A DNA stretch of 64,000 bases from Segatella maculosa DSM 19339 = JCM 15638 (GCF_000382385.1 NZ_KB908322.1:62001-126000), one strand, 5' to 3'. Shown: positions 1-10,788, counted from the stretch's first letter. Translations and numbers: made by a program. The notes: generated by a model from the sequence alone, not told the origin.

Positions 1-471
1 GTAATCATCGCGATAGGTCTTGGCCAAGATGGCGGCGGCGGCAATACTCTGGTATTTTCCGTCGCCCTTGACGATGCAAGTGTGGGGCAATTGCCTGCCG
101 GCATCGGGAAGTTTCGCGCCAACGACATAAGGATCGAAGTGGTTCCCGTCGATAATCAGAGCCTCGGGGCGCACTTTCAGTTGATCAAGTGCACGGTGCA
201 TGGCCAAGAAACTGGCGTGGAGAATGTTGATTTCGTCAATCTCTTGGGGTGTAGCAATGCCCACGGCCCACGCCAAGGCATCATGTTCAATCTGTTCGCG
301 CAAGGCATAACGCTTCTTGGACGAAAGCTGCTTGCTGTCGTTCAGGGCCGGATTGTCGTAGTCGGGAGGCAGAATGACCGCCGCAGCATAGACACTTCCG
401 GCCAGACAACCGCGGCCGGCTTCGTCGCAACCGGCCTCGACAAGGCCGTGATAATAATGCGGAAGAAGCAT
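1..471 (-). CDS. rnhB: Ribonuclease HII, C-terminus cut by window edge
   Basis: Removes RNA from RNA-DNA hybrids and single ribonucleotides from DNA in the cytoplasm. The minus-strand frame starts at an ATG at 471 (MLLPHYYHG) and stays open to base 1, giving 157 codons of a protein usually near 200 residues. The family signature CDEAGRG sits at residues 15-21 and supplies the first two acidic metal ligands (D16, E17). The IIDGNHF segment holds the third acidic residue, and [10 protein letters not shown] near the window edge matches the conserved region with the fourth. It lies downstream of sufS on the same strand but 185 bp away, so co-transcription is uncertain. Identification rests on motifs and is firm; the C-terminus cannot be judged. 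Confidence 0.93.
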   Translation of the reverse strand, partial: MLLPHYYHGLVEAGCDEAGRGCLAGSVYAAAVILPPDYDNPALNDSKQLSSKKRYALREQIEHDALAWAVGIATPQEIDEINILHASFLAMHRALDQLKVRPEALIIDGNHFDPYVVGAKLPDAGRQLPHTCIVKGDGKYQSIAAAAILAKTYRDDY

Positions 472-570
472 ATAAACTATTTTTTATCATGCAAACACGA
501 GACTGATGCAAGGCCGAGCAGGCAGACATGCAACGCGTTTTACTTGTTAACATGTCAGCTTGTCAACTGA

Positions 571-609
571 AGTGCGAGCGGACGCACGAGCCGTTCGGTT
601 CCTACATGC
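571..609. repeat. Degenerate half copy of the palindromic GGACGCACG element
   Basis: In the spacer between rnhB and sufS, the bottom strand reads TGTAGG, then CGGCTCGTGCGTCCGCTC. This matches one end of the 95-115 bp palindromic elements found at 11.4, 20.3, 25.1 and 55.5 kb. Only one arm is present. The rest of the 472-656 spacer shows nothing else I can support. Confidence 0.55.
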
Positions 610-656
610 TGAAAAGCACACAATTTGTTCACTCGTTTGCCGTCAACTTGGCCACT

Positions 657-1895
657 TCAAAACATCGTGTTGATGCGTTTAATGGCCGCAATGAGGGCAT
701 CGACCTCCTCGAAAGTGTTGTAAAGTGCGAAGCTGATGCGCGAAGTTCCGAGCACACCCAAGCGGTCCATGAGCGGTTGGGCACAGTGATGGCCCGTGCG
801 AATGGCTATACCGAGGCGGTCGAGCAGCGTGCCCATGTCCATATGATGAATGTCGCGGAGCTGAAAACTGATGACGGCATCGTGGCGTAAGGGCGAAGAA
901 GCATCGTCGGGCACGCCATAAAGCTTCATTCCTTCAATCGTTCGCAGTTGCCGGATAGCATAACGCGTGAGTTCTTCCTCATGCTTTTGAATGGCCTCCA
1001 TGCCCAAATCGGATACATAATCCAGGGCTTTTGCAAGCCCGGTCGTGGCGATATAGTCGGGTGTTCCAGCCTCGAACTTCAGCGGCGGACGCTCAAAAGT
1101 GGTCTTGTCGAAGCTGACATGCGAAATCATCTCGCCACCACCCTGATAAGGGGGCAGCCGGTCGAGCCAATCTTCCTTGCCATACAGCACGCCGATGCCC
1201 GTGGGGCCGTAGACCTTATGCCCGCTGAACACGAAGAAATCGCAATCAAGTTGCTGCACGTCGACCTTGAAATGGGGTGCACTCTGGGCCCCATCTATGA
1301 CGACCGGAACGTTATGTTCATGTGCAATACGAATGATTTCTGCTACCGGATTGATGGTCCCCAAGACGTTGCTGACATGAGAAACGCTCACAATCTTGGT
1401 TTTTTCGCCAAGCATACGCTCAAAGGCTTCGAGGTCGAGAACGCCGTTATCGTCCATCGGAATGACCTTCAGAACAATGCCTTTTCGGGCTTGTTGAAGT
1501 TGCCAAGGAACAATATTAGAATGGTGTTCGACGGTGGAAATGATGACTTCGTCGCCTTCTTGCATGAAAGCTTCACAGAAACTCGACGCGATGAGATTGA
1601 GTCCTTCGGTGGTTCCGCGGGTGAAAACAATCTCATTTGCGGTTCTTGCATGAATGAATCTGCGCACCGTTTCGCGCGCTCCCTCATGCAGTTCTGTAGC
1701 TTGCTGGCTGAGCCAATGCACCCCACGATGCACGTTGGCATTGACATTCACGTATTCTTCGCGCATCGTATCCAGCACACAGAGCGGCTTCTGCGTGGTG
1801 GCCGCGTTGTCGAAATAGACAAGTGGGCGGTCATAAACGGTGCGCGAGAGAATGGGGAAATCCTTTCTTATCCGGTTTAATTCGTAATCCTTCAT
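657..1895 (-). CDS. sufS: SufS cysteine desulfurase
   Basis: A PLP-dependent class V aminotransferase-fold enzyme that takes sulfur from cysteine and passes it to the SufBCD scaffold. The 412 residues are the usual length. FSGHKVYGPTG carries the PLP lysine (K227), and RTGHHCAQP carries the persulfide cysteine (C371), the group II (SufS-type) arrangement. It is the last gene of a sufB-sufC-sufD-sufS run on the minus strand, 177 bp after sufD; that spacer carries a tandem repeat. No sufE or sufU partner is visible in the window, so the sulfur-transfer partner, if any, lies elsewhere. The ATG at 1895 gives the normal N-terminus (MKDYELNRIRKDFPIL). Confidence 0.95.
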   Translation of the reverse strand: MKDYELNRIRKDFPILSRTVYDRPLVYFDNAATTQKPLCVLDTMREEYVNVNANVHRGVHWLSQQATELHEGARETVRRFIHARTANEIVFTRGTTEGLNLIASSFCEAFMQEGDEVIISTVEHHSNIVPWQLQQARKGIVLKVIPMDDNGVLDLEAFERMLGEKTKIVSVSHVSNVLGTINPVAEIIRIAHEHNVPVVIDGAQSAPHFKVDVQQLDCDFFVFSGHKVYGPTGIGVLYGKEDWLDRLPPYQGGGEMISHVSFDKTTFERPPLKFEAGTPDYIATTGLAKALDYVSDLGMEAIQKHEEELTRYAIRQLRTIEGMKLYGVPDDASSPLRHDAVISFQLRDIHHMDMGTLLDRLGIAIRTGHHCAQPLMDRLGVLGTSRISFALYNTFEEVDALIAAIKRINTMF

Positions 1896-1984
1896 TTAAA
1901 ATTCATCATTATGATTGGTTTGCAAGCCTGACCTCTCCTCTTTTCAGCGGTTTCTTTCCACCTCAAGATGAGGAGCCGTAATTG

Positions 1985-2046
1985 ACGAAAGTATAAGTTG
2001 TGCCCCACGGAAGTATAAGTTGTGCCTTACGAAAGTATAAGTTGTC
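1985..2046. repeat. Three-copy 22-bp tandem repeat in the sufD-sufS spacer
   Basis: The core ACGAAAGTATAAGTTGTGCC begins at 1985, 2007 (one substitution) and 2029 (3' end diverged), an exact 22-bp step. It lies inside the suf operon between the sufD stop and the sufS start. The sequence is unrelated to the other tandem arrays here, but the period is the same. No reading frame of interest crosses it. Confidence 0.85.
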
Positions 2047-2072
2047 AAAAACACCTCCATGGAGTGAAGCGG

Positions 2073-3419
2073 TCACTTGCACAAATCGCAGCCCTCACAC
2101 TTGTCCAGTTCGCCACGGAAACGCTTCTCGACAAGGTGGTGCAGACGGTCGCGCAGCGGTTCAAGTTCCATCTTGTCGATGACCTCATTGATGAAAGCGA
2201 ACTCCAAGAGCAGCTTAGCTTCCTTCTTACTGATGCCGCGTTGCTGCATATAGAACATGGCCGCATCGTTCAATTGCCCCACCGTTGAGCCGTGGGCACA
2301 CTTCACATCGTCGGCATAAATCTCCAGCATGGGCTGCGTGTACATGTGGGCGGTCTTCGTGGCGCAGAGGTTTTGGTTGGTTTCCTGACTGATGGTCTTC
2401 TGCGCTTCCTGCCTGACGAGCACACGACCGGCAAAGGCTCCCACCGCATTGTCGTCGAGAACGTATTTATAAAGCTCGTTGCTTGTGCAATGCGGGGCCT
2501 GATGATCGATGAGCGTATTGTTGTCTACGTGTTGTTCCTTATCGGCCACCACACAGCCGTTGCAATGGCATTCGGCCCCTTCGCCCTTGAGAACGAGGTC
2601 GAGGCGATTGCGCGTTACGCCGTTATGCAGGGTGATGACGTTGTGATTGACGCGGCTGTTGGCCTGCTGTTCGATGTAGACATTGCTCAAACGCGTGTTT
2701 TTCAGATGCGTTTCCTCTAAGCAGTTGAGTTCCAAACTTGCATTCTCGGCCACATAAGCCTCGATGACTTGTGTGGAAAGAAACTTGCGGTTGTCGGCTG
2801 CATGGTCGCAAAATAGGAACTTGGCTTCGGCACCTTGTTCCATAACGATGAGCACACGGCGGTTGACCATGAGGTCTACATCGGCGCGAAGGATATTGAT
2901 GACCTGAATAGCACGGTCTATTTTGACATGCTTCGGCACGTAGACAAAGAGGCCATCTTGGGCGAACATCGTGTTCAAAGCTGTGACGGCATCTTCTCGG
3001 GTATCGGCAATCCGGGCATAATATTCAGCGATGAGGCCCGGCTTCTGAGTGGCTACGTGCCCCAAGGAGTCAACGATGACGCCCTCGGGCAGGCCTGCTT
3101 GCGGCAGCATCTTGTTATAAAAGCTGTCGTTGACGACGAAGTAAAGGGACGTACTGAGGTTAGGTACGTCGCATTTGAACGTGTCGTAAGGGTTCAACGG
3201 TATCTCCAAACGATTGAGGTTTAAGCCATAATCCGGTGCAAACAAGGCCGGAATGTCGGTGTATTTGTAGCGTTCTACCTTGCGTGTCGGGAAACCTTGT
3301 GCCTTGAAATCGGCAAAGGCACGGTCGCGAACGGCGTTGAGCGCCTCGGCCGCATGGCGTTTAAGCATGCCCGAAGCCTCGTTGTAGAGATCGATATATT
3401 GTTGTTCACTGTTCATCAT
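2073..3419 (-). CDS. sufD: SufD, Fe-S assembly scaffold subunit
   Basis: SufD pairs with SufB and SufC as the scaffold on which Fe-S clusters are built. The 448-residue protein has the family's right-handed beta-helix core, with conserved stretches such as HCNGCVVADKEQHVDNNTLIDHQ and NEVIDKMELEPLRD. An unusual cysteine-rich tail, KCEGCDLCK, ends the protein with three cysteines in a CxxCxxC spacing. It starts 11 bp after sufC, so the two are co-transcribed. Two adjacent ATGs (3419 and 3416) are possible starts; the first is given. The assignment to SufD rather than SufB follows from length, gene order and the absence of SufB-specific sequences. Confidence 0.93.
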   Translation of the reverse strand: MMNSEQQYIDLYNEASGMLKRHAAEALNAVRDRAFADFKAQGFPTRKVERYKYTDIPALFAPDYGLNLNRLEIPLNPYDTFKCDVPNLSTSLYFVVNDSFYNKMLPQAGLPEGVIVDSLGHVATQKPGLIAEYYARIADTREDAVTALNTMFAQDGLFVYVPKHVKIDRAIQVINILRADVDLMVNRRVLIVMEQGAEAKFLFCDHAADNRKFLSTQVIEAYVAENASLELNCLEETHLKNTRLSNVYIEQQANSRVNHNVITLHNGVTRNRLDLVLKGEGAECHCNGCVVADKEQHVDNNTLIDHQAPHCTSNELYKYVLDDNAVGAFAGRVLVRQEAQKTISQETNQNLCATKTAHMYTQPMLEIYADDVKCAHGSTVGQLNDAAMFYMQQRGISKKEAKLLLEFAFINEVIDKMELEPLRDRLHHLVEKRFRGELDKCEGCDLCK

Positions 3420-3430
3420 CAGCCACTTTG

Positions 3431-4195
3431 TTAGTCATCATATCGGGCATCAGCCTCTTCTTTGATCCAATCATAACCGTGTTGTTCGATTTCCTTGGCC
3501 AGTTCGGGGCCGGAAGTCTTGACGATTCTTCCTTTGTAAAGCACGTGAACCAAGTTGGGTTTGATCATGTCCAGCAGGCGTTCGTAATGTGTGATGACGA
3601 TGGCCGAGGTCTTTGCCGTGTGCATTTTGTTCACACCGTCGGCCACAATGCGCATCGCATCAACGTCAAGTCCCGAGTCAGTTTCATCGAGAATGCTGAG
3701 CGTCGGCTCCAACATTGCCATCTGAAAGATTTCATTTCGCTTCTTCTCTCCGCCCGAGAAGCCTTCGTTGACCGAGCGATGTGCCAGCTTACTATCCAAA
3801 TCTACCAGCTTTCTCTTCTCGCGCATGAGCTTCAAAAAGTCGGCGGCATTCAGCGGTTCCCGGCCTTCATACTCGCGCTTGGCATTGATAGCGGCTCGCA
3901 TGAAATTGGTCATTGACACGCCGGGTATCTCAACCGGGTATTGGAACGAAAGGAACAAGCCCGCCCGCGCCCGGTCCTCGGGCTTCATCTCAAGCAGGTT
4001 CTGACCGTTAAAGACGGCTTCTCCCTCGGTAACCGTATAGAGCGGGTTTCCTGTGAGCACTGCACTCAGCGTTGATTTTCCCGAGCCATTGGGCCCCATA
4101 ATCGCATGAATCTCTCCATCATTGACCGTGAGGTCGATGCCTCTTAATATTTCTTTGCCGGCAATCTCGGCATGCAAGTTTCTTACTTCTAACAT
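3431..4195 (-). CDS. sufC: SufC, Fe-S assembly ATPase
   Basis: A cytoplasmic ABC-type ATPase that drives conformational change in the SufBCD scaffold; it is not a transporter. Walker A is GPNGSGKST at residues 34-42, the signature is FSGGEKKRNE, and Walker B runs into LSILDETDSGLD, the family form. It has 254 residues, the usual length. It sits between sufB (29 bp upstream) and sufD (11 bp downstream) in one minus-strand operon. Nothing unusual was noted. Confidence 0.96.
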   Translation of the reverse strand: MLEVRNLHAEIAGKEILRGIDLTVNDGEIHAIMGPNGSGKSTLSAVLTGNPLYTVTEGEAVFNGQNLLEMKPEDRARAGLFLSFQYPVEIPGVSMTNFMRAAINAKREYEGREPLNAADFLKLMREKRKLVDLDSKLAHRSVNEGFSGGEKKRNEIFQMAMLEPTLSILDETDSGLDVDAMRIVADGVNKMHTAKTSAIVITHYERLLDMIKPNLVHVLYKGRIVKTSGPELAKEIEQHGYDWIKEEADARYDD

Positions 4196-4224
4196 TTTCT
4201 TACTTCAAAATCGTTGTTATTCCT

Positions 4225-5670
4225 TTATCCTACAGTTCCTTCAAGACTCACACTCAACAGCTTTTGGGCCTCAACGGCAAACTCCATGGGCAGCTTGTTG
4301 AGCACTTCTTTGGCATAACCATTGACAATCAGCCCCACGGCCTGCTCGGTCGGGATGCCACGTTGGTTGCAATAGAAGAGTTGGTCTTCGGATATTTTGG
4401 AGGTAGTGGCCTCATGTTCCACCACAGCCGTGTCGTTATGGATATCCATATAAGGGAAGGTATGGGCGCCACAATTGCTGCCTAACAGCAGAGAATCACA
4501 CGAACTGTAGTTCCGGGCATTGTCTGCATGGGGCGTTGCACGCACAAGTCCGCGATAAGAATTCTGGCTGTGACCGGCCGAAATGCCTTTGGATATGATG
4601 GTAGATTTGGTGTTCTTGCCCATGTGAATCATCTTTGTTCCGGTGTCGGCCTCTTGATAATGATTGGTAACAGCAACACTATAGAACTCTGCAACGGCGT
4701 TGTCACCACGCAAAATACACGAAGGATACTTCCAAGTAATGGCCGAACCCGTTTCGACCTGCGTCCAACTCAACTTCGAATTGACACCACGCAGGTCGCC
4801 TCTTTTGGTCACAAGGTTCAGCACACCGCCCTTTCCTTGCTCGTCACCGGGGTACCAATTCTGCACGGTCGAGTATTTCACCTCGGCATTATCCTTGACA
4901 ATGATTTCCACAATGGCTGCATGAAGCTGGTTCTCATCACGCATCGGGGCCGTACAACCCTCCAGATAGCTCACGTAGGAATCGTCTTCTGCGACGATTA
5001 ACGTGCGTTCGAACTGACCCGTGTTGCGTGCATTGATACGGAAATAACTGCTGAGTTCCATCGGACAACGCACGCCTTTGGGAATATAAACAAACGAACC
5101 ATCGCTGAAAACCGCACTGTTGAGCGCCGCAAAATAGTTGTCACGATAGGGCACAACGCTTCCCAAATACTCTTTAACCAAGTCGGAATGCTCCTTAACG
5201 GCCTCGCCTATACTACAGAAGATGATACCTTTCTCGCGCAATTTCTCCTTGAACGTGGTCTTCACCGACACCGAATCCATGATGGCATCGACGGCCGTTC
5301 CGCTCAAAGCCAAGCGTTCTTCCAAGGGAATCCCCAGCTTGTCGAAAGTCTTTTCCAGCTCCGGATCGATCTCTTTGTTCTTCGGTTTCTTGGCCAAAGG
5401 GTCTGCATAATAAGAGATAGCCTGATAATCTATCTCGGGAAGATGTACATGTCCCCAAGTAGGTTGCTTGAGATGACTCCAATATTCATAGGCTTTCAGG
5501 CGGAAATCAAGTAGCCATTCGGGTTCTCCTTTCTTGTGCGAGATAAGGCGAACAACGTCTTCGTTGAGCCCTTTCTCTATGATATCGGTCTGTACATCAG
5601 TGGTAAAGCCGAACTCATACTTCTTCTCTGCCACCTGTTTTACAAACTCATTCTTTTCCTTTTCTGCCAT
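4225..5670 (-). CDS. sufB: SufB, Fe-S assembly scaffold
   Basis: The main scaffold subunit where nascent Fe-S clusters form. The 481 residues match the family length. Hallmarks are [45 protein letters not shown] and the C-terminal [15 protein letters not shown] segment. The ATG at 5670 gives [13 protein letters not shown]. It is the first gene of sufBCDS. The 5671-6193 spacer upstream contains no perfect TAnnTTTG box, so I cannot place the operon promoter. Confidence 0.96.
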   Translation of the reverse strand: MAEKEKNEFVKQVAEKKYEFGFTTDVQTDIIEKGLNEDVVRLISHKKGEPEWLLDFRLKAYEYWSHLKQPTWGHVHLPEIDYQAISYYADPLAKKPKNKEIDPELEKTFDKLGIPLEERLALSGTAVDAIMDSVSVKTTFKEKLREKGIIFCSIGEAVKEHSDLVKEYLGSVVPYRDNYFAALNSAVFSDGSFVYIPKGVRCPMELSSYFRINARNTGQFERTLIVAEDDSYVSYLEGCTAPMRDENQLHAAIVEIIVKDNAEVKYSTVQNWYPGDEQGKGGVLNLVTKRGDLRGVNSKLSWTQVETGSAITWKYPSCILRGDNAVAEFYSVAVTNHYQEADTGTKMIHMGKNTKSTIISKGISAGHSQNSYRGLVRATPHADNARNYSSCDSLLLGSNCGAHTFPYMDIHNDTAVVEHEATTSKISEDQLFYCNQRGIPTEQAVGLIVNGYAKEVLNKLPMEFAVEAQKLLSVSLEGTVG

Positions 5671-5920
5671 TTTACAACTGTCTGTATGAATATGACTGAC
5701 AAATAGTGTACCATTTCCAATATGGTCACATTTGTTATTAATTACAATAGTGACACCCTGTCATTGCCGAAGAGTGCCACTACCTTATATATGCCTGCAA
5801 ATGCCGAGACGGCTGAAAGCAACTTCTCTTCAGGTCTATGCAGCCGCCGGCATACGGCAAGAGCCGAGGCGCATTTCCCACATGGCGAGTTCTCCCATAC
5901 ACTCCCAAAACATTCCCACC

Positions 5921-6049
5921 GGGATGAAACACACAGTTCCAGGGGGTTGGAACACACCGTTCCATCGGGATGAAACGCACAGTTCCACGGGGATGAAACA
6001 CACAGTTCCAGCGGGGTGGAACGCATAGTTCCAGCGGGATGAAACACAT
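5921..6049. repeat. 23-bp tandem array with GTTCC...GGAAC half-palindromes
   Basis: About five units built from CACAGTTCCA followed by a GC-rich stretch and TGGAACA or ATGAAACA, stepping by 23 bp. Alternate units pair GTTCC with GGAAC, so the array could fold. It sits between the divergent-looking ends of sufB (5' end) and infB (3' end). A related 22-bp array with the same CACAGTTCC core lies at 33.5 kb inside the PUL. Several short open frames run through it in every phase and are artefacts of the repeat. Confidence 0.85.
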
Positions 6050-6155
6050 GGCCTCTCCGAGAGGTAATTGGTTTTCAGCCACCGGGCTGTTCTGCGCGAC
6101 CGCTTTGGTGTGCCGTTTGTTTCCGATATTTGCAGATTGCTGATGAGTGGCAGGT

Positions 6156-6185
6156 CAGCTTTGCCTCCATCTGGAAGCAAAGCTG
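6156..6185 (-). terminator. Hairpin just after infB, possible terminator
   Basis: CAGCTTTGC (6156-6164) pairs perfectly with GCAAAGCTG (6177-6185), a 9-bp stem with a 12-nt loop. On the minus strand it begins 8 nt after the infB stop. No U-run follows, so intrinsic termination is uncertain; 3'-end protection is the alternative. Confidence 0.5.
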
Positions 6186-6193
6186 ATGCACGC

Positions 6194-8962
6194 TTATAGT
6201 TTCTGTTCTACCTCGATTTCGGTGAAGGTTTCAATGATATCGCCCTCCACGATGTCGTTATAGTTGACAAGACTCAAGCCACATTCCATTCCCATCGGAA
6301 CTTCCTTGACATCGTCCTTGTAACGTTTCAGCGCATTGATATCAGCCGTATGGATAACGATACCGTCACGAACAACGCGGGCTTTATCCTTGGCATGCAC
6401 CTTACCCTCGGTGACCAAACCGCCGGCAATAGTTCCGACTTTGGAGATTTTGAACACCTGTTGCACCTCAATCTGGCCAGTAACGATTTCCTTTTTCACC
6501 TTATCCAGCATACCTACCATGGCACTCTTGATGTCGTCAATGGCATCGTAGATAATCGAATAGGTGTTGATTTCAACGCCTTCACGGTCGGCCAATCGGC
6601 GCGCATCAGAAGAAGGACGAACTTGAAAGCCTACAATGACAGCATCAGAAGCACTGGCCAACATGACATCGTTCTCGCTAATCTGGCCCACGGCCTTGCT
6701 GATGACGTTCACCTGTACCTTCTCCGTGGAGAGCTTAATGAACGAGTCACTCAAAGCCTCAATGGAACCGTCGGTATCACCCTTTACAATGATATTCAAT
6801 TCATGGAACTCTCCGCGAGCAATGCGGTGTGAAATATCGCCAAGCGTAAGGCGCTTCTGTGTTCGCAAGCCTTGTTCACGCTGCAACTGTTCGCGCTTGT
6901 TGGCAATCTCGCGTGCCTCTTGTTCCGATTCCAACACATGGAATTGGTCACCTGCAGTAGGTGCCCCATTGAGACCAAGGATAATTGCCGGCTCTGAAGG
7001 CCCGGCTTGTTCGATACGTTGGTTGCGCTCGTTGAACATCGCTTTGATACGACCCCAACTTGTGCCTGCAATTACAACGTCGCCAATCTTCATCGTGCCA
7101 TTACTTACAAGAACTGTGCTTACGTAACCGCGTCCCTTATCAAGTGAGGACTCAATAATCGTACCCGTAGCCTTCCGGTTTGGGTTGGCTTTGAGGTCAA
7201 GTAGTTCGGCTTCAAGCAACACCTTGTCCAACAAAGCATCTACACCAACACCTTTCTTTGCACTGATTTCTTGACATTGATACTTGCCGCCCCACTCTTC
7301 AACGAGCAAATTCATGTTGGCTAAGTCCTCACGTATCTTATCCGGATTGGCTCCGGGCTTGTCAATCTTGTTGATAGCGAACACCATGGGCACGCCGGCT
7401 GCCTGCGCATGAGCGATAGCTTCCTTGGTTGTAGGCATCACCGAGTCGTCAGCTGCAATGATAATGATGGCGATATCCGTCACCTGTGCACCACGAGCAC
7501 GCATCGCTGTAAAGGCTTCATGGCCCGGAGTATCGAGGAAAGTGACCTTTTGTCCGTTCTTTAATGTGACACTATATGCGCCGATATGCTGTGTAATGCC
7601 GCCAGCCTCACCGGCAATGACGTTAGTATTGCGGATATGGTCGAGCAAGGAAGTCTTACCGTGGTCAACATGACCCATTACCGTAACGATAGGAGCCCGT
7701 GGAGCAAGATCATTCTCATCGTCTACTTCTTCACTGACAGCCTCTTGGACCTCAGCACTGACATATTCCGTCTTAAAGCCGAATTCATCGGCCACCATAT
7801 TGATGGTTTCGGCATCAAGTCGCTGGTTGATGGACACCATGATGCCCACGCTCATCAATGTAGAGATGACCTGTGTCACACTGATATTCATCATCGTTGC
7901 CAACTCACTGACCGTCACAAACTCGGTCAACTTCAGTACCTTTGACTCGTTTTGTTCAGCACTCGCCTCTTGTTGCAGCTTTTCCTGAATGGCTTCGCGC
8001 TTTTCCTTGCGATACTTAGCCCCCTTCTTGTTCTGGCTTTTACTCGTCAATCGAGCGAGCGTTTCCTTCACCTGACGTGCCACAGCCTCGTCATCCACCT
8101 CCAACGGCTTTTGATTTCGCTTGTTGCGGTTCTTCTTATTCTTATTTTTCCCGGCGTTATTGCCACCGTTGTTGCCCTGATTCCCGGTATTCTGCTTGGC
8201 TTCTGCGTTGATGTCCACACGCTCTTTGTTGATGCGTGCACGCTTTTTGCGTTCGCCACCGTTCTGTGTGGCCGCCTTTTCCTCACGCTCCTTACGCTTT
8301 TCTTCCTTGGATTTCTTCTTCGGACGTGTACTTTGATTCAGCGTGTCGAGGTCTATCTTACCCAGCACATTCACTTTTGGCGTGTTGAGAATCTGCTGCT
8401 CGCTCTTCAGCGTAAAGATGCCTTCGTCGGCCTTTTCTACTGCAACTTCGGGTTCCTTCGGCTGTTCCGGCTCCTCAACCTGTTGCTTTTCAACCGGCTT
8501 TTCTGCCTTTAACTCCTCCTTAGGTGCTTCAGGTTCCGGCACTTTTACTTCCTTTTTGGGCTCCGGACTGACGGCAGCAGCCTTTGTTTCGGGAGCTTTT
8601 TCTTCAGGAGCAGCAGACTTTCGGGCCGAAGCCTTCTTGCCGACGCTGTCAAGGTCGATTTTTCCGACCTGTTTATAGACCTGTTGATTTGACGATTCCA
8701 GCAGACTTTCGGCACGATTCTCCTTCACTTCGGGTGCGCGCTTCTTCTCTTTTGGTTTCTTCTGAAAGAGCTTTTCCGCCTCACTGCGCACGGCAGCGTC
8801 CTGCTTGAAAGCCTCTACGAGTGCCTGATATTGGGCATCGTTGAGCTTGAAGCTCAGGTCGTCCTTCACCTCTCCCAGTTCACTTTTCTTTTGAAGGAAG
8901 TCAACTGCCGTTTGACGTCCTATGTTCAATTCGCGTAATGCTTTGTTTAATCTGATGCTCAT
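6194..8962 (-). CDS. infB: Translation initiation factor IF-2
   Basis: A GTPase that brings fMet-tRNA to the 30S subunit and promotes subunit joining. The 922-residue protein has a long, charged, low-complexity N-terminal region (to about residue 340), an IF2_N-like segment, then the G domain with GHVDHGKT near residue 430, DTPGHEAF and NKIDKP. The remaining C-terminal domains end in [12 protein letters not shown]. It is the last gene of rimP-nusA-infB, 69 bp after nusA, a gene order conserved across bacteria. The ATG at 8962 gives [15 protein letters not shown], the standard start in Bacteroidetes IF-2. Confidence 0.97.
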   Translation of the reverse strand: MSIRLNKALRELNIGRQTAVDFLQKKSELGEVKDDLSFKLNDAQYQALVEAFKQDAAVRSEAEKLFQKKPKEKKRAPEVKENRAESLLESSNQQVYKQVGKIDLDSVGKKASARKSAAPEEKAPETKAAAVSPEPKKEVKVPEPEAPKEELKAEKPVEKQQVEEPEQPKEPEVAVEKADEGIFTLKSEQQILNTPKVNVLGKIDLDTLNQSTRPKKKSKEEKRKEREEKAATQNGGERKKRARINKERVDINAEAKQNTGNQGNNGGNNAGKNKNKKNRNKRNQKPLEVDDEAVARQVKETLARLTSKSQNKKGAKYRKEKREAIQEKLQQEASAEQNESKVLKLTEFVTVSELATMMNISVTQVISTLMSVGIMVSINQRLDAETINMVADEFGFKTEYVSAEVQEAVSEEVDDENDLAPRAPIVTVMGHVDHGKTSLLDHIRNTNVIAGEAGGITQHIGAYSVTLKNGQKVTFLDTPGHEAFTAMRARGAQVTDIAIIIIAADDSVMPTTKEAIAHAQAAGVPMVFAINKIDKPGANPDKIREDLANMNLLVEEWGGKYQCQEISAKKGVGVDALLDKVLLEAELLDLKANPNRKATGTIIESSLDKGRGYVSTVLVSNGTMKIGDVVIAGTSWGRIKAMFNERNQRIEQAGPSEPAIILGLNGAPTAGDQFHVLESEQEAREIANKREQLQREQGLRTQKRLTLGDISHRIARGEFHELNIIVKGDTDGSIEALSDSFIKLSTEKVQVNVISKAVGQISENDVMLASASDAVIVGFQVRPSSDARRLADREGVEINTYSIIYDAIDDIKSAMVGMLDKVKKEIVTGQIEVQQVFKISKVGTIAGGLVTEGKVHAKDKARVVRDGIVIHTADINALKRYKDDVKEVPMGMECGLSLVNYNDIVEGDIIETFTEIEVEQKL

Positions 8963-9031
8963 GTATCTATCTTACTCCTTTTTCTTTATTAGGGTGTTTC
9001 TGTTTTCTGATGGTGTTGCCTTCCCACGTGC

Positions 9032-10297
9032 CTACTGTTCGAACTCGGCCCGCAGCACATTGAGCACATGGTCAACGGTTTCTTCCTCAAGATCGGCCTT
9101 CTCTACGAGCATTTCACGCGGTGCATTGAGCACTGCCTTGGCCGTATCCAGCCCGATACTCTTGATGGCATCGATCACCCATTGGTCGATTTCGTCGGAG
9201 AATTCGTCCAAATAGATGTCCTCATCGGCCTCACCTTCGGGCACTTCACGGAACACATCGATGGTGAACTCGGTCAACATTGAGGCCAACTTGATGTTCA
9301 TTCCACCGCGACCGATGGCCAAACTGACTTCTTCGGGCTGCAAATAAACCTCGGCTTTGTGGTTCTCTTCGTCGATATTAATGCTGCTTACGTGGGCCGG
9401 ACTCAATGCACGTTGAATGAAAAGTTTGATGTTTGAGGTGTAGTTCACCACGTCGATGTTCTCGTTACACAGCTCACGAACGATGCCATATACGCGACTT
9501 CCCTTCACTCCCACACATGCCCCAACGGGGTCAATGCGGTCATCGAAGCTCTCAACGGCAACCTTTGCACGCTCTCCCGGCATGCGGGCTATCTTGCGAA
9601 TGGCTATAAGTCCGTCGCCAATCTCAGGCACTTCGGCCTCCAATAAACGCTCCAAGAACATGGAATTTGTGCGCGAAAGGATAATCTTGGGATTGTTGTT
9701 CTCATTGTCGACGCGCAAGATGACGGCACGAATCGTCTCACCTTTACGGTAAATGTCAGCCGGAATCTGCTCGCTTTTCGGCAGAATCAGCTCGTTATTT
9801 TCATCGTCTACGATGAGCACTTCACGCTTCCAAACCTGATAAACTTCGCCAGAAACGATCTGTCCCACGCGGTCCTTATACTTGTTATACAGCGTGTCAT
9901 GCTCCAATTCCAACACCTTTGAGGCCAACGTTTGCCGCAAGTTCAGAATGGCACGACGCCCGAATTTGGCGAAATTCACCTGTTCCGAGACTTCTTCTCC
10001 CACCTCATAATCGGGCTCAATCTTTTGAGCTTCCTTCAGTGCTATCTGTTTGTTCTCGTCTTCAACCTCTCCGTCGGGCACGACCATGCGGTTCCGATAG
10101 ATCTCAAAGTCGCCCTTGTCGGGGTTCACAATGACGTCGAAATTCTCGTCACTGCCGAATAGTTTGGCAAGCACATTGCGGAAACTCTCTTCCAAAACGC
10201 TCACCAACGTCGTGCGATCGATATTCTTTGTTTCCTTAAACTCACGGAAAGTGTCGATCATGCTGACCTGATTCTCATCAATCTTTTTTGCTGCCAT
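9032..10297 (-). CDS. nusA: Transcription elongation and antitermination factor NusA
   Basis: Binds RNA polymerase and nascent RNA and modulates pausing, termination and antitermination. The 421 residues cover the N-terminal polymerase-binding domain, an S1 domain (GQIVSGEVYQV region) and two KH domains (GACVGVKGSRV, and EVSLAIGRGGMNIKLAS). The C-terminus is acidic (EADEDIYLDEFSDE) and carries one helical repeat-like segment rather than the two acidic repeats of E. coli. It follows rimP by 4 bp. Confidence 0.96.
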   Translation of the reverse strand: MAAKKIDENQVSMIDTFREFKETKNIDRTTLVSVLEESFRNVLAKLFGSDENFDVIVNPDKGDFEIYRNRMVVPDGEVEDENKQIALKEAQKIEPDYEVGEEVSEQVNFAKFGRRAILNLRQTLASKVLELEHDTLYNKYKDRVGQIVSGEVYQVWKREVLIVDDENNELILPKSEQIPADIYRKGETIRAVILRVDNENNNPKIILSRTNSMFLERLLEAEVPEIGDGLIAIRKIARMPGERAKVAVESFDDRIDPVGACVGVKGSRVYGIVRELCNENIDVVNYTSNIKLFIQRALSPAHVSSINIDEENHKAEVYLQPEEVSLAIGRGGMNIKLASMLTEFTIDVFREVPEGEADEDIYLDEFSDEIDQWVIDAIKSIGLDTAKAVLNAPREMLVEKADLEEETVDHVLNVLRAEFEQ

Positions 10298-10301
10298 AGC
10301 T

Positions 10302-10769
10302 TTATTTGAAACTTATTAAGTATTTAGTATATTTCACATTGTCCATCTTGAAAGCATGGTCAACGTCCATCAGTTGCGGACGTTTCTTGCCTTCTACCTT
10401 CACCTTCTCATTCACGGTGACCACAAAATCATTGCCATCAACGCTTTTCAGCACGCCTTGATACTTCTTTCCGTCGGCATCCATCACCTCGACTTCCTTG
10501 CCAACAAAGTTCATATACTGCTGAACCACCTTGAAAGGCTGACCCAATCCGGCTGAACCTACCTCCAATTCATAGTCTTCTTCGTCGCGACTGAGACGCT
10601 CTTCGATATACCTACTCAGCGCAACACAGTCTTCAATCCAAACGCCATCGGCGTGGTCGATCTCAACAACAATCTTGTCATCCGGGCTGATTTCGATGCC
10701 AACAAGGAAGTATTCCTTGTCCGACAGCCACTCGTCTACGAATTTCCTTACGACGTTTTTGTCAATCAT
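10302..10769 (-). CDS. rimP: Ribosome maturation factor RimP
   Basis: Helps assemble the 30S ribosomal subunit. It has 155 residues with the two-domain RimP layout; motifs VEIDHADGVWIEDCVALSR and YELEVGSAGLGQP are characteristic. It is the first gene of the rimP-nusA-infB operon, 4 bp before nusA. The ATG at 10769 (MIDKNVVRKFVDEW) lies about 60 nt downstream of a strong promoter match, with a hairpin in between. Confidence 0.94.
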   Translation of the reverse strand: MIDKNVVRKFVDEWLSDKEYFLVGIEISPDDKIVVEIDHADGVWIEDCVALSRYIEERLSRDEEDYELEVGSAGLGQPFKVVQQYMNFVGKEVEVMDADGKKYQGVLKSVDGNDFVVTVNEKVKVEGKKRPQLMDVDHAFKMDNVKYTKYLISFK

Positions 10770-10788
10770 ACACGTTATATTAAACTAA

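Noticed and set aside
948-1880. 310-codon plus-strand frame over sufS
   Set aside because: It lies fully opposite a clear sufS gene and has no recognisable features.
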